From Geodermatophilus sp. DSM 44513 (GTDB lineage Bacteria > Actinomycetota > Actinomycetes > Mycobacteriales > Geodermatophilaceae), in the NCBI RefSeq assembly GCF_032460525.1, contig NZ_CP135963.1:2976001-3040000 (forward strand): a DNA stretch of 64,000 nt. The letters run 5' to 3'. Position numbers and translations under genes: made by a program. The notes under the pieces are model-generated. The model saw only the letters and a list, made by a program, of their open reading frames with translations, was not told where the DNA came from and searched no databases. Shown piece after piece: positions 51,844 to 61,362 of the stretch; position 1 is the stretch's first letter; every line of letters starts with the position of its first letter.

Positions 51844-53181
51844 TCAGGAAGCCGCACCCGCCGCCGCGACCAGCGCGACGGTCTGGTCGACGACGGCCTT
51901 CCGGTCGGCCTCGAACTCCGGGCTGGTCAGCACGGCGAGGTCGGCCGGGTACTCCAGCGCCGAGATGTGCAGGTGGCCGCCGGGGACGTCCCAGGCCTGC
52001 AGGCCGATCCGCAGCCGGTTGGAGCGGTACATGCTCTCGTTGGACAGGTAGCTGCCGCCCGGGCCGGACGCCGCGGTGGAGCCCTCGGACGGGTCGTCCT
52101 GACAGCGCACCGCCGAGGGGGTCGGGAAGGTGCCCGCCGGCCACTCGCAGATGCCGTCGTTGAGCACCACCGGCCACGGTCCGGTGCCGGCGTCGATCAT
52201 CGCCTGGTACGGCAGCGTGGTCTCGATCCACTGCGGGGAGTCGAACGGCTGCGGCCAGTGCGACGGCCGGGAGACCGGCCCGAACAGCGTGTTCCGGTTG
52301 TTGTCCGGGGAGCCGCCGCGGGCGTTGGCGGCCCACTGCTCGATGTCCATCCTCCCGCGCCCGGTCTGGCTGATCGTCATGATCAGGTCGGCGCGGTCCT
52401 CCCCCGGAACGAGGACCTGGCCGAACGCGTCCTCGACGACGCCCTGGTCGAAGTCGGTCCAGTTGACCGGGAACACGACCGCCTGCACGACGACCGGACC
52501 GTCCTCGGTCTCCAGCCGCCGCCCGTCCAGCTGCAGGGCCGTGGCGCCCGAGGGGTTGGAGTTCCGCAGGCTCGCGTCGAGGCTGTAGGTGTCGAACCCG
52601 CTGATCACCACCCGGCGGGCGTCCCCGGCGTCCTCCGGCCAGGCCACCGTGGTGATCCCCCGCGAGGAGCGGTCCAGGACGTGCACCAGCGCGTTGCGCT
52701 GGATGCCGGTCAGCTCGAAGGGCGCCTCGTACTGGCGCACCGCCCGCGTCATGTGCAGCCGGGCCCAGTACAGCGGCCGGTCGTCGTACCGGTCGATCGT
52801 GCCGAGCTGCACCTCGCCCTGGGCGCGGGCCACGGCCAGCTCCCACAGCGCCTCGCCGTGCCGGGCGGCGGCCTGCTCGACCTCGACGAGGGTCGACGCC
52901 GCGCAGAGGTCGTCGGTGAATGCCGTCACCGCGTCCTCGAAGCCGGCGGCGCGCAGGAACTGGGCGGCGGCGGACTCCCCGCCCTCGACCAGCGGCAGGC
53001 CGATGCGCTGCTCCTCCACGGTGAGCACTCCCTCGCCGCCGGTGCACGGGGCCGGCGGGACGCCGGTGGCCTCCGTCGCGCCCCCGGAGGGCACGGTCCA
53101 CAGCGCGAGCGTGGAGCAGGCGACGGCGGTGCACAGGCCGATGCGGGCGGCCCGCCGGGACAGGGACCTGGACGGGGACAT
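51844..53181 (-). CDS. secreted pyroglutamyl-peptidase-like (C15) protein without catalytic Cys
   Basis: A 445-residue protein with an N-terminal hydrophobic export signal (about 12-36). The domain from about 200 onward carries C15 features: VVISGFDTYSLDASLRNSNP (usually GFxPF...NPS), VVFPVNWTDFDQGVVEDAFG, DLIMTISQTGRGRMDIEQWA with the Glu, and GSYLSNESMYRS followed by GGHLHISALEYP. The active Cys of pyroglutamyl peptidases (YVCNH) is replaced by Ser380, while Glu and His remain. It may be a serine variant or a non-catalytic binding protein. ATG 53181 has GGAGG 5 bases upstream. Confidence 0.78.
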   Translation of the reverse strand: MSPSRSLSRRAARIGLCTAVACSTLALWTVPSGGATEATGVPPAPCTGGEGVLTVEEQRIGLPLVEGGESAAAQFLRAAGFEDAVTAFTDDLCAASTLVEVEQAAARHGEALWELAVARAQGEVQLGTIDRYDDRPLYWARLHMTRAVRQYEAPFELTGIQRNALVHVLDRSSRGITTVAWPEDAGDARRVVISGFDTYSLDASLRNSNPSGATALQLDGRRLETEDGPVVVQAVVFPVNWTDFDQGVVEDAFGQVLVPGEDRADLIMTISQTGRGRMDIEQWAANARGGSPDNNRNTLFGPVSRPSHWPQPFDSPQWIETTLPYQAMIDAGTGPWPVVLNDGICEWPAGTFPTPSAVRCQDDPSEGSTAASGPGGSYLSNESMYRSNRLRIGLQAWDVPGGHLHISALEYPADLAVLTSPEFEADRKAVVDQTVALVAAAGAAS

Positions 53182-53361
53182 GCGGACCTCCGCGGTGTCG
53201 GGGTGGCCCGGCTGCGGTGCGCGCCGGACCGGCTGCCCCACCCTGGCACCGCGGCCCGGAGCCCGCGCCTCGACCCGGCTGCGACGACCACGGGGTCCGG
53301 GAGGCGACGCGCCGACGTGCGCCGGCGTCTCCCGTCCCGTCGTCCGTGATCGCGACCGACC

Positions 53362-53383
53362 GGGCTCCCGCGCGCGGGAGGCC
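53362..53383. repeat. isolated palindrome related to the 30-bp repeats
   Basis: A 22-base sequence with GG and GGCC ends encloses CTCCCGCGCGCGGGAG (53365-53380), a perfect 16-base palindrome. Length, CGCGCG centre and GGCC end match the units at 19783-19834. It lies 11 bases past the stop of the leftward acyl-CoA dehydrogenase gene, so it could simply be its terminator. Confidence 0.5.
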
Positions 53384-53393
53384 GTGCTCGCCG

Positions 53394-54467
53394 CTAGACG
53401 ACGCGGGTGAGGGCGGGCCAGAGCTCGTCGCCGCCCCGGGACAGCAGCCCCGCGCCGAGCACCTTCGACCAGGTGAGCTCCGAGCCGGCCTCGTCGCGCC
53501 AGGACCACAGCCGCCGGGTGAGGTGGTGCAGCCGGTACTCCTGGGTGAACCCGATCGCGCCGTGCACCTGGTGCGCCAGCCGGGCCACGACCTCCACGGC
53601 CGCGCCGGCGCGCACCTTCGCAGCGGCCGCGGCCAGGACGACGTCCTCGTCGCGCTCCAGCACGTGCACGGCGGCGTCGACCAGCGCGCTCACCGCGGTG
53701 ACCTCGCCGGCCATCTGCGCCAGCTGCATCTGCACCGACTGGAACTTCCCGATCGGCCGGCCGAACTGCTGCCGCTCGCCGGCGTACTGCACCGTCCAGG
53801 CCAGCACCTGCTCCAGGGCCGCGCCCAGCTGCACCGCGCGCGCCAGGGCGTAGCGGGCGCGCACCACCCCGGCCTGCTCGGCGGTCAGCAGCGCACCGGA
53901 CGCCGGCGCCCCGGCCAGCACCAGCGAGCCGCGCGGCTCCCCGGCCAGGTTGCGCGCGTCGCTGGTGGCCAGGCCCCGCGCGTCGACCAGCGCGAGCACC
54001 GCGCCCTCGATGCCCGCCGGTGCCGCCGCCAGCACGGCGACGGAGCGGGCCACCCCGGCCCAGGCGACGTCGGTCGCGGTACCGGTGAGCGTCCAGCGCC
54101 CCGGGCCGTCGCCGTCGTCGGACGGTGCGGCGGTGACCGCCCCGGCGACCGCGAGCGTCAGCGGTTCAGCCGGGTCGGGCAGGTCCAGGCCGGCGGCCAG
54201 CACCGCCGGCCCGGCGACCAGCAGCTGCTCGGCGACCGGCACCGCCCCGGCACCGGAGGCGAGCGTGCGGACGACGGCGACCGCGTCGGCCAGCTCGCCG
54301 CCGGACCCACCGGCCTCCTCGGGCAGCCCCACCCCGGTCAGCCCGGCGTCGGCGAGGTCCGCCCACAGCCCCGCGTCCCAGGCGGTGTCCGCGGTCAGCG
54401 CGAACGGCTCGTGCCCGGCGAGGACGTCCCGGACGGTCTCGACCACCAGGTCCTGGTCCGACGCCAT
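53394..54467 (-). CDS. acyl-CoA dehydrogenase family protein (short partner)
   Basis: A 357-residue member of the acyl-CoA dehydrogenase superfamily. GLTGVGLPEEAGGSGGELAD lies near residue 45, YAGERQQFGRPIGKFQSVQ near 230 and HQVHGAIGFTQEYRLHHLTR near 300, all standard. The middle FAD-binding segments are less conserved. The gene overlaps the longer acyl-CoA dehydrogenase gene upstream (TGATG), and such unequal pairs often form heteromeric enzymes, for example in steroid side-chain breakdown. The pair's substrate is not evident. Confidence 0.88.
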   Translation of the reverse strand: MASDQDLVVETVRDVLAGHEPFALTADTAWDAGLWADLADAGLTGVGLPEEAGGSGGELADAVAVVRTLASGAGAVPVAEQLLVAGPAVLAAGLDLPDPAEPLTLAVAGAVTAAPSDDGDGPGRWTLTGTATDVAWAGVARSVAVLAAAPAGIEGAVLALVDARGLATSDARNLAGEPRGSLVLAGAPASGALLTAEQAGVVRARYALARAVQLGAALEQVLAWTVQYAGERQQFGRPIGKFQSVQMQLAQMAGEVTAVSALVDAAVHVLERDEDVVLAAAAAKVRAGAAVEVVARLAHQVHGAIGFTQEYRLHHLTRRLWSWRDEAGSELTWSKVLGAGLLSRGGDELWPALTRVV

Positions 54468-55633
54468 CAGCGCAGCCCCAGCCCGCGCGCCACGATGCCC
54501 CGCAGGATCTCGTTGGTGCCGCCGCGCAGCGTGTAGCCGGGCGCGTGCAGCTGCGCCTCGGCCAGGGCCCGGCCCAGCGGGTCCGGCGAGTCCAGCGACA
54601 CCGGCACCTCGACGACCTTGCGGACCTCCTCGGCCACGTCGGCCTCGAACGTCGTCCCGACGTCCTTGACCAGCGCCGCCGGGATGTCGGGCAGCTCGCC
54701 GCGGTCCAGCGCCGCTGCGATCCGCAGCGAGAGCTGGCGCAGCGCCAGCAGCCGCGACGACAGCCGGCCCAGGGTGGCCAGCTGCGCGGCGTCACCGGAG
54801 TCGGCGACGCGGCGGCCGAACTCGGCCAGCAGCGGGTAGGTCGACAGGAACCGCTCGGGTCCGGAGCGCTCGAAGGCCAGCTCCGCGGTCACCTGGTGCC
54901 AGCCGGCGCCCTCCTCCCCCAGCAGCATGTCGCCGGGGACGACGGCGTCGTCGAACACCACCTCGTTGAAGTGGTGGCCGCCGTCGAGGATGCGGATCGG
55001 GTTGATCGTGATGCCCGGCAGCGACAGGTCGACGAGCAGCTGGGTCAGCCCCTGGTGCTTGCCGCGGGGGCCCTCACCGGGCGGGCCGGTGCGCACCAGC
55101 ACGATCGCGTAGTGGGAGTGGTGGGCGTTCGACGTCCACACCTTGGCGCCGTTGACGACGAAGTCACCGTCGCCGTTGCGGACCGCACGGGTCCGGATGG
55201 AGGCGAGGTCCGAGCCGGAGTCCGGCTCGCTCATGCCGATGACGAAGTAGCACTCGCCGGCGGCGATCCGCGGCAGGATCTCCTTGCGCTGGGTCTCGGT
55301 GCCGTAGCGCAGCAGGTTGGGGCCGGACTGCCGGTCGGCGATCCAGTGCGCGGCCACCGGCGCGCCGGCGGCCAGCAGCTCCTCGGTGACCGCGTAGCGC
55401 TCCATCGCGGTGCGCTCGTGCCCGCCGTACTCCCTGGGCCAGGTCATGCCCAGCCAGCCGCGCTCCCCGAGCTTGCGGGAGAACGCCGGGTCCACACCGG
55501 ACAGCCAGGTGTCGACGTGCGTGCTGAACGAGCCCGCGGCGAGCTCGGCGGCGAGGAACTCCCGCACCTGCGCGCGGACCTCCTCGGCGGCCTGGGACGA
55601 CGGCGCGGGCGCCAGGGTCAGCGAGCTGCTCAT
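54467..55633 (-). CDS. acyl-CoA dehydrogenase
   Basis: A 388-residue flavoenzyme. WLGMTWPREYGGHERTAMER, IGMSEPDSGSDLASIRTRAV (FAD/substrate contact), KVWTSNAHHSHYAIVLVRTG and the C-terminal GYTLRGGTNEILRGIVARGL are all canonical. The frame is open into the upstream region through a repeat, but ATG 55633 is the natural start. It introduces the alpha,beta double bond in an acyl-CoA, probably with the overlapping partner gene downstream. Three 18-base repeats lie in the region just upstream and may be operators. Confidence 0.92.
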   Translation of the reverse strand: MSSSLTLAPAPSSQAAEEVRAQVREFLAAELAAGSFSTHVDTWLSGVDPAFSRKLGERGWLGMTWPREYGGHERTAMERYAVTEELLAAGAPVAAHWIADRQSGPNLLRYGTETQRKEILPRIAAGECYFVIGMSEPDSGSDLASIRTRAVRNGDGDFVVNGAKVWTSNAHHSHYAIVLVRTGPPGEGPRGKHQGLTQLLVDLSLPGITINPIRILDGGHHFNEVVFDDAVVPGDMLLGEEGAGWHQVTAELAFERSGPERFLSTYPLLAEFGRRVADSGDAAQLATLGRLSSRLLALRQLSLRIAAALDRGELPDIPAALVKDVGTTFEADVAEEVRKVVEVPVSLDSPDPLGRALAEAQLHAPGYTLRGGTNEILRGIVARGLGLR

Positions 55634-55674
55634 CGGTGCGACTCCCCACTCCGGTGTGGCTGTGCCCCTCTGGT

Positions 55675-55737
55675 TGTACAGGGCCATCGTGGTGCACGGG
55701 GCCATCGTGTCGTACGGGGCCATCGTGCCCGGTGCAC
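55675..55737. promoter_or_regulatory. three 18-bp direct repeats interleaved with small palindromes
   Basis: GGGCCATCGTG occurs at 55681, 55699 and 55717, exactly 18 bases apart. Between and beside the copies lie 6-base palindromes TGTACA (55675), GTGCAC (55692), CGTACG (55711) and GTGCAC (55732). The cluster is 40-100 bases upstream of the leftward acyl-CoA dehydrogenase start, a position suited to cooperative binding of a repressor of the TetR or IclR kind (inference). Confidence 0.55.
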
Positions 55738-55762
55738 CCCGCGGCACCCGCCCGGCCCACGG

Positions 55763-56119
55763 TCACCCCGCGGGGGGCGGGGCCGCGCCACCGGCCGGGC
55801 CACCCTCGCGGTCGCCGTCGGTGCCGCGGGCGCGCTGGCGCAGCTCGGCGACGACGTCGCCCGCCACGGTCGCCAGCGAGGTCGCCGCACCGGTCAGCGC
55901 CCGCCGCACCGTGGGGGCGTCCAGACCGAGCAGCGCGCCGAGGCCCGCCTCGCCGCCGCCGGGCAGCGCCCACGGCACGGCGACCGCGCCGGCCCGGTGC
56001 TCCTCGACGAGGTCCGGTGACCAGCGCATCGCGTCGCCGGACACCGTCGTGTCACCGGTGGCCCCGTCGATCGACTGCGCGACCGGGTCGACGGCGCCCC
56101 GGTCGGGTGGACGCTCCAT
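55763..56119 (-). CDS. hypothetical protein, 118 residues
   Basis: ATG 56119 has GGGAGG 5 bases upstream; the longer open frame has no such site. The product starts with a hydrophilic part, then DAMRWSPDLVEEHRAG, an Ala/Gly/Leu-rich helical stretch (APTVRRALTGAATSLATVAG then DVVAELRQRA) and an unstructured Gly/Pro tail. No family is recognised. It lies between the acyl-CoA dehydrogenase control region and the zinc-ribbon gene. Confidence 0.55.
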   Translation of the reverse strand: MERPPDRGAVDPVAQSIDGATGDTTVSGDAMRWSPDLVEEHRAGAVAVPWALPGGGEAGLGALLGLDAPTVRRALTGAATSLATVAGDVVAELRQRARGTDGDREGGPAGGAAPPPAG

Positions 56120-56253
56120 GGCCACCTCCCGCGCGGCGAGTGCGCACCGATGGTCGCGCGCGGGTGCCCCGGGCGCCAGGGCCGGCGCCGTGTTCCGGGG
56201 TGGTGCCGCGTCCCCGGCCCGGGTCCCGCCGGGTCCGGTCGGGCCGACCGGCG

Positions 56254-56421
56254 TCAGTAGCGGGACGTCCCGCAGTCCGCGCAGCGCTTGCGCGGCGGGT
56301 GGGTCACCCGCTGGCAGTTCGCGCAGGTCCAGGCGCTCGGCTCGGGGCGGACCCGCGCGCGGGGGGCGGGGCTGCGCCGGAGCCGGGGGTCGGTCTGCCG
56401 TGCGGTGGCGGTCGGGCTCAT
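56254..56421 (-). CDS. small zinc-ribbon protein, 55 residues
   Basis: A short gene with an excellent Shine-Dalgarno (GGAGGTGACCC before ATG 56421). The peptide has a basic N-terminal half (RLRRSPAPRARVR) and a C-terminal four-cysteine ribbon: WTCANCQRVTHPPRKRCADC followed by GTSRY. The two CxxC pairs, 13 residues apart, should bind one zinc ion. Basic arm plus ribbon suggests nucleic-acid or ribosome contact (inference). -10-like TACCGT precedes it on the same strand. Confidence 0.75.
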   Translation of the reverse strand: MSPTATARQTDPRLRRSPAPRARVRPEPSAWTCANCQRVTHPPRKRCADCGTSRY

Positions 56422-56621
56422 GGGTCACCTCCAGGGGTCGCACCCCGACGGTAGGCAGCCGACGTGTCGTCGGGGTGACCTCCAGGTTGCATGTCCCGTC
56501 CCTCCCGCCCCGTCCGTCCCGTGCGCCCGACGGGCACCGCTCAGGGGCCCCGGCCCGCCCGCGGCACGCGGCCGGCGGCGCCTCGCGGCAGCAGCCGGGA
56601 TGCGGGGGCACCATGGGCGTT
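56422..56621. other. intergenic region upstream of the zinc-ribbon and HelR-like genes
   Basis: About 200 bases between divergent genes. TGGAGGT occurs twice on the minus strand (as CCTGGAGGTCACCCC and CCCTGGAGGTGACCC), and TACCGT may be the -10 of the zinc-ribbon gene. No gene is seen here. Confidence 0.35.
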
Positions 56622-56639
56622 CGTCTGCGCCCGCAGACG
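56622..56639 (+). promoter_or_regulatory. perfect inverted repeat directly before the HelR-like start
   Basis: CGTCTGCG-CC-CGCAGACG is an 18-base inverted repeat with 8-base perfect arms. It ends one base before ATG 56641. It can be an operator, or in mRNA a hairpin covering the ribosome-binding area; either would allow tight control of the ATPase. Confidence 0.5.
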
Positions 56640-56640
56640 G

Positions 56641-58974
56641 ATGCCGACAGAGAGACGCGCAGTGCCGAGGACGCAGCACGAGGTCGTTCCCCACCCCGAG
56701 ATCGAGGCCGAGCAGCAGTACGTCAAGGACCTCTACGGCCGCCTCGACGCCGCCCGCGACCTGGCCGAGCAGCGGCTGCGGCAGGCCGTCTCCTGGCCCG
56801 CCGTCGACCCGCAGGCGCTGCAGGAGCGCGACGCCACCGTCCGCTTCCAGACCGAGCGGGTCACCGCCCTGGACGCCGCCGAGGCGGGGCTGTGCGTGGG
56901 CCGGATCGACCGCACCGGCGACGGCCCGCTCTACGTCGGCCGGATCGGACTGGCCGCCGACGACGCCGGCGGCGACCCGGCGCTGGTCGACTGGCGGGCG
57001 CCGGCCGCCCGGCCGTTCTACACGGCCACCCCGGTGCACCCGCTGGGCGTCGAGCGGCGCCGGCACATCCGCACCCGCGGGCGCACCGTCGTCCGGCTGG
57101 ACGACGAGGTCCTCACCGGCGGGCTGGCCACCTCCGGCCTGACCGGCGAGGCCGCGCTGATGGCCGCGCTGGACACCGCCCGCACCGGCCGGATGACCGA
57201 CATCGTGCGCACCATCCAGGCCGAGCAGGACGACGTCATCCGCGCCGACGACCGCGGGGTGCTCGTCGTCCAGGGCGGGCCGGGCACCGGCAAGACCGCC
57301 GTCGCGCTGCACCGCGCCGCCTACCTGCTCTACACCCACCGCGAGCGGCTGGCCCGCCGCGGCCTGCTCGTCGTCGGCCCCACGCCGACCTTCCTGCGCT
57401 ACATCGCCGACGTGCTGCCCGCCCTCGGCGAGACCGGCGTGCTGCTCGCCGGGCTGGGCCAGCTGCGCCCCGGCCTGGACGCGCGCGGCACCGAGTCCCC
57501 GGAGGCCGCGGCGGTCAAGGGCCGGCTGGAGATGGTGCAGGTGCTCGAGCGGGCCGTCGCCGACCGCCAGGTGGTGCCCGAGGAGCCCGTCGAGGTCACC
57601 GTCGACGGGTTCGCGCTGCGGCTGCGGCCGGTCGACGTCCGGCGCGCGCAGGCCGCCGCCCGCCGGGCCGAGCGGCTGCACAACCTGGCCCGCCCGGTGT
57701 TCGCCCGCCGGGTGGTCGACCTGCTCACCCGGCGCTACGCCGAGCGCATCGGCCGGGGCATCGACGGCGGGGCCGACCTGCTCGACCGGGAGGACTCCGC
57801 CGCCCTGCGCCGCGAGGTCGCCGAGGAACCCGCCGTCCGGCTGCTGGTCGACGACCTGTGGCCGGTGCTCACCCCCGAGCGGCTGCTCGGCGAGCTGTAC
57901 GCCGACCCCGCCCGCGTCGCCGCCGCCACCCCGGGGTGGGACGACGCCACGCGCGCGCTGCTGCACCGCCCGCGCGGGGCGCGGTGGACACCGGCCGACG
58001 TCCCGCTGCTGGAGGAGGCCGACGAGCTGCTGGGCGTCGACGACAGCCCCCAGCAGGCCCGCGCCGAGCGGGACCGCCGGCGGCGGCTGGCCGAGGCGCA
58101 GGAGACCCTCGACGTGCTGCACGGCTCGCGGTCGGTCGACCTGGACGACGACGCGCTGGTCGCCCGGCACCTGGACGAGGAGGTGCTCAGCGCCGGCGAC
58201 CTGATCAGCGCCGAGGAGCTCGCCGACCGCCAGCGGGCGGTCGACACCCGCAGCACCGCCGAGCGGGCCGCCGCCGACCGCACCTGGACCTTCGGGCACG
58301 TCGTCGTCGACGAGGCGCAGGAGCTCTCGGCCATGGCCTGGCGGCTGCTGGTGCGCCGCTGCCCGACCCGGTCGATGACCGCCGTCGGCGACCTCGCGCA
58401 GACCGGCTCGGCGGCCGGTGCCACCGACTGGGCGCAGACGCTGCGCCCGCACGTCGGCGACGCGTGGCGGCTGGCCGAGCTGACCGTCAACTACCGCACG
58501 CCGGCCGAGGTCATGGCCGTCGCCGCCGACGTCCTCGCGGCCGGCGGCAGCGGGGCGAGCGCGCCCCGCTCGGTGCGGCCGGCCACCGCACCGCCGTGGG
58601 CGGAGGTGACCGGGGAGGCCGCCCTGACCGCCCGCGCCGCCGAGGTGGTCGCCGGGTGGGCCGCCGAGGAGGGCACCACCGCCGTCGTCGCCCCGGCCAG
58701 CCGGGCCGCCGGGCTGGCCGCCGCGCTCGCCGCCCGGGTGGACGGCGTCTCCGCCGGTCCCGACGCCGACTCCTCCCGCGGGCCCGTGGTGCTCACCCCC
58801 GGGGAGGCCAAGGGCCTGGAGTTCGACCGGGTGCTCCTCGTCGACCCGCGGGGCATCCTGGACGAGGGCGTGCGCGGGCACAACGACCTGTACGTGGCGC
58901 TCACCCGCCCCACCCAGCTGCTCGGCGTCCTCTCCCCCACCGACCTGCCCGCCGAGCTGTCCCGGCTGACCTGA
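56641..58974 (+). CDS. HelR/HelD-like RNA polymerase-associated ATPase (UvrD/Rep superfamily)
   Basis: A 777-residue protein. It begins with a charged helical arm (EIEAEQQYVKDLYGRLDAAR) as in HelD proteins that insert into RNA polymerase. Walker A is VVQGGPGTGKTAVALHRAAY, Walker B VVVDEAQELSAMAWRLL, followed by SMTAVGDLAQTGS and VNYRTPAEV. The C-terminus has TPGEAKGLEFDRVLLVDP and NDLYVALTRPTQLLGVLSP. HelD-class proteins release stalled polymerase, and actinobacterial HelR can protect against rifamycins. The start is ATG 56641 or GTG 56662; the latter has GAGAG upstream. Confidence 0.87.
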   Translation: MPTERRAVPRTQHEVVPHPEIEAEQQYVKDLYGRLDAARDLAEQRLRQAVSWPAVDPQALQERDATVRFQTERVTALDAAEAGLCVGRIDRTGDGPLYVGRIGLAADDAGGDPALVDWRAPAARPFYTATPVHPLGVERRRHIRTRGRTVVRLDDEVLTGGLATSGLTGEAALMAALDTARTGRMTDIVRTIQAEQDDVIRADDRGVLVVQGGPGTGKTAVALHRAAYLLYTHRERLARRGLLVVGPTPTFLRYIADVLPALGETGVLLAGLGQLRPGLDARGTESPEAAAVKGRLEMVQVLERAVADRQVVPEEPVEVTVDGFALRLRPVDVRRAQAAARRAERLHNLARPVFARRVVDLLTRRYAERIGRGIDGGADLLDREDSAALRREVAEEPAVRLLVDDLWPVLTPERLLGELYADPARVAAATPGWDDATRALLHRPRGARWTPADVPLLEEADELLGVDDSPQQARAERDRRRRLAEAQETLDVLHGSRSVDLDDDALVARHLDEEVLSAGDLISAEELADRQRAVDTRSTAERAAADRTWTFGHVVVDEAQELSAMAWRLLVRRCPTRSMTAVGDLAQTGSAAGATDWAQTLRPHVGDAWRLAELTVNYRTPAEVMAVAADVLAAGGSGASAPRSVRPATAPPWAEVTGEAALTARAAEVVAGWAAEEGTTAVVAPASRAAGLAAALAARVDGVSAGPDADSSRGPVVLTPGEAKGLEFDRVLLVDPRGILDEGVRGHNDLYVALTRPTQLLGVLSPTDLPAELSRLT

Positions 58975-59034
58975 CCGGCGCCGCCGACCGAGGTGGCAGC
59001 ACCCCGGACACCCCTCCCAGAACGGACGACGTCC

Positions 59035-61020
<1,986 letters not shown>

Positions 61021-61064
61021 CGGAGGACTCCCCTGCGCCCGCAGGGGGCCGAGGGGCCGGGGCG

Positions 61065-61265
61065 CTAGCGGTGCAGGGGGCGCCGGCGGCGGGTCAGCCC
61101 CTCGACGGCGGCCACCAGCCCGCCGGCGGCCAGCAGCAGCAGGACGCCGCAGCCGACCAGGCGGACGCCGGTCACGGACCCCGGGGCGATCTCCGTCCAG
61201 GTGACGCCGGTGACCACGGCCAGCAGCCCCAGCAGGCCGAGCAGCGGTGCCAGCCACCTGCCCAC
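61065..61265 (-). CDS. small two-helix membrane protein, hypothetical
   Basis: A 66-residue protein with two transmembrane helices (LAPLLGLLGLLAVVTGVTW and LVGCGVLLLLAAGGLVAAVE) and a basic tail LTRRRRPLHR. GTG 61265 has GAGGAGG about 6 bases upstream, which supports real expression. Convergent with the APC permease gene. No family is recognised. Confidence 0.65.
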   Translation of the reverse strand: MGRWLAPLLGLLGLLAVVTGVTWTEIAPGSVTGVRLVGCGVLLLLAAGGLVAAVEGLTRRRRPLHR

Positions 61266-61362
61266 GGGTCCTCCTCGTCCGACGGCCCGACGAGGGGACC
61301 ACGCCGGGCCGGCGCGCGGGGCGTCCTCCGGCGTGCCCGGGACGCTGCGCGACCGGACCGGC

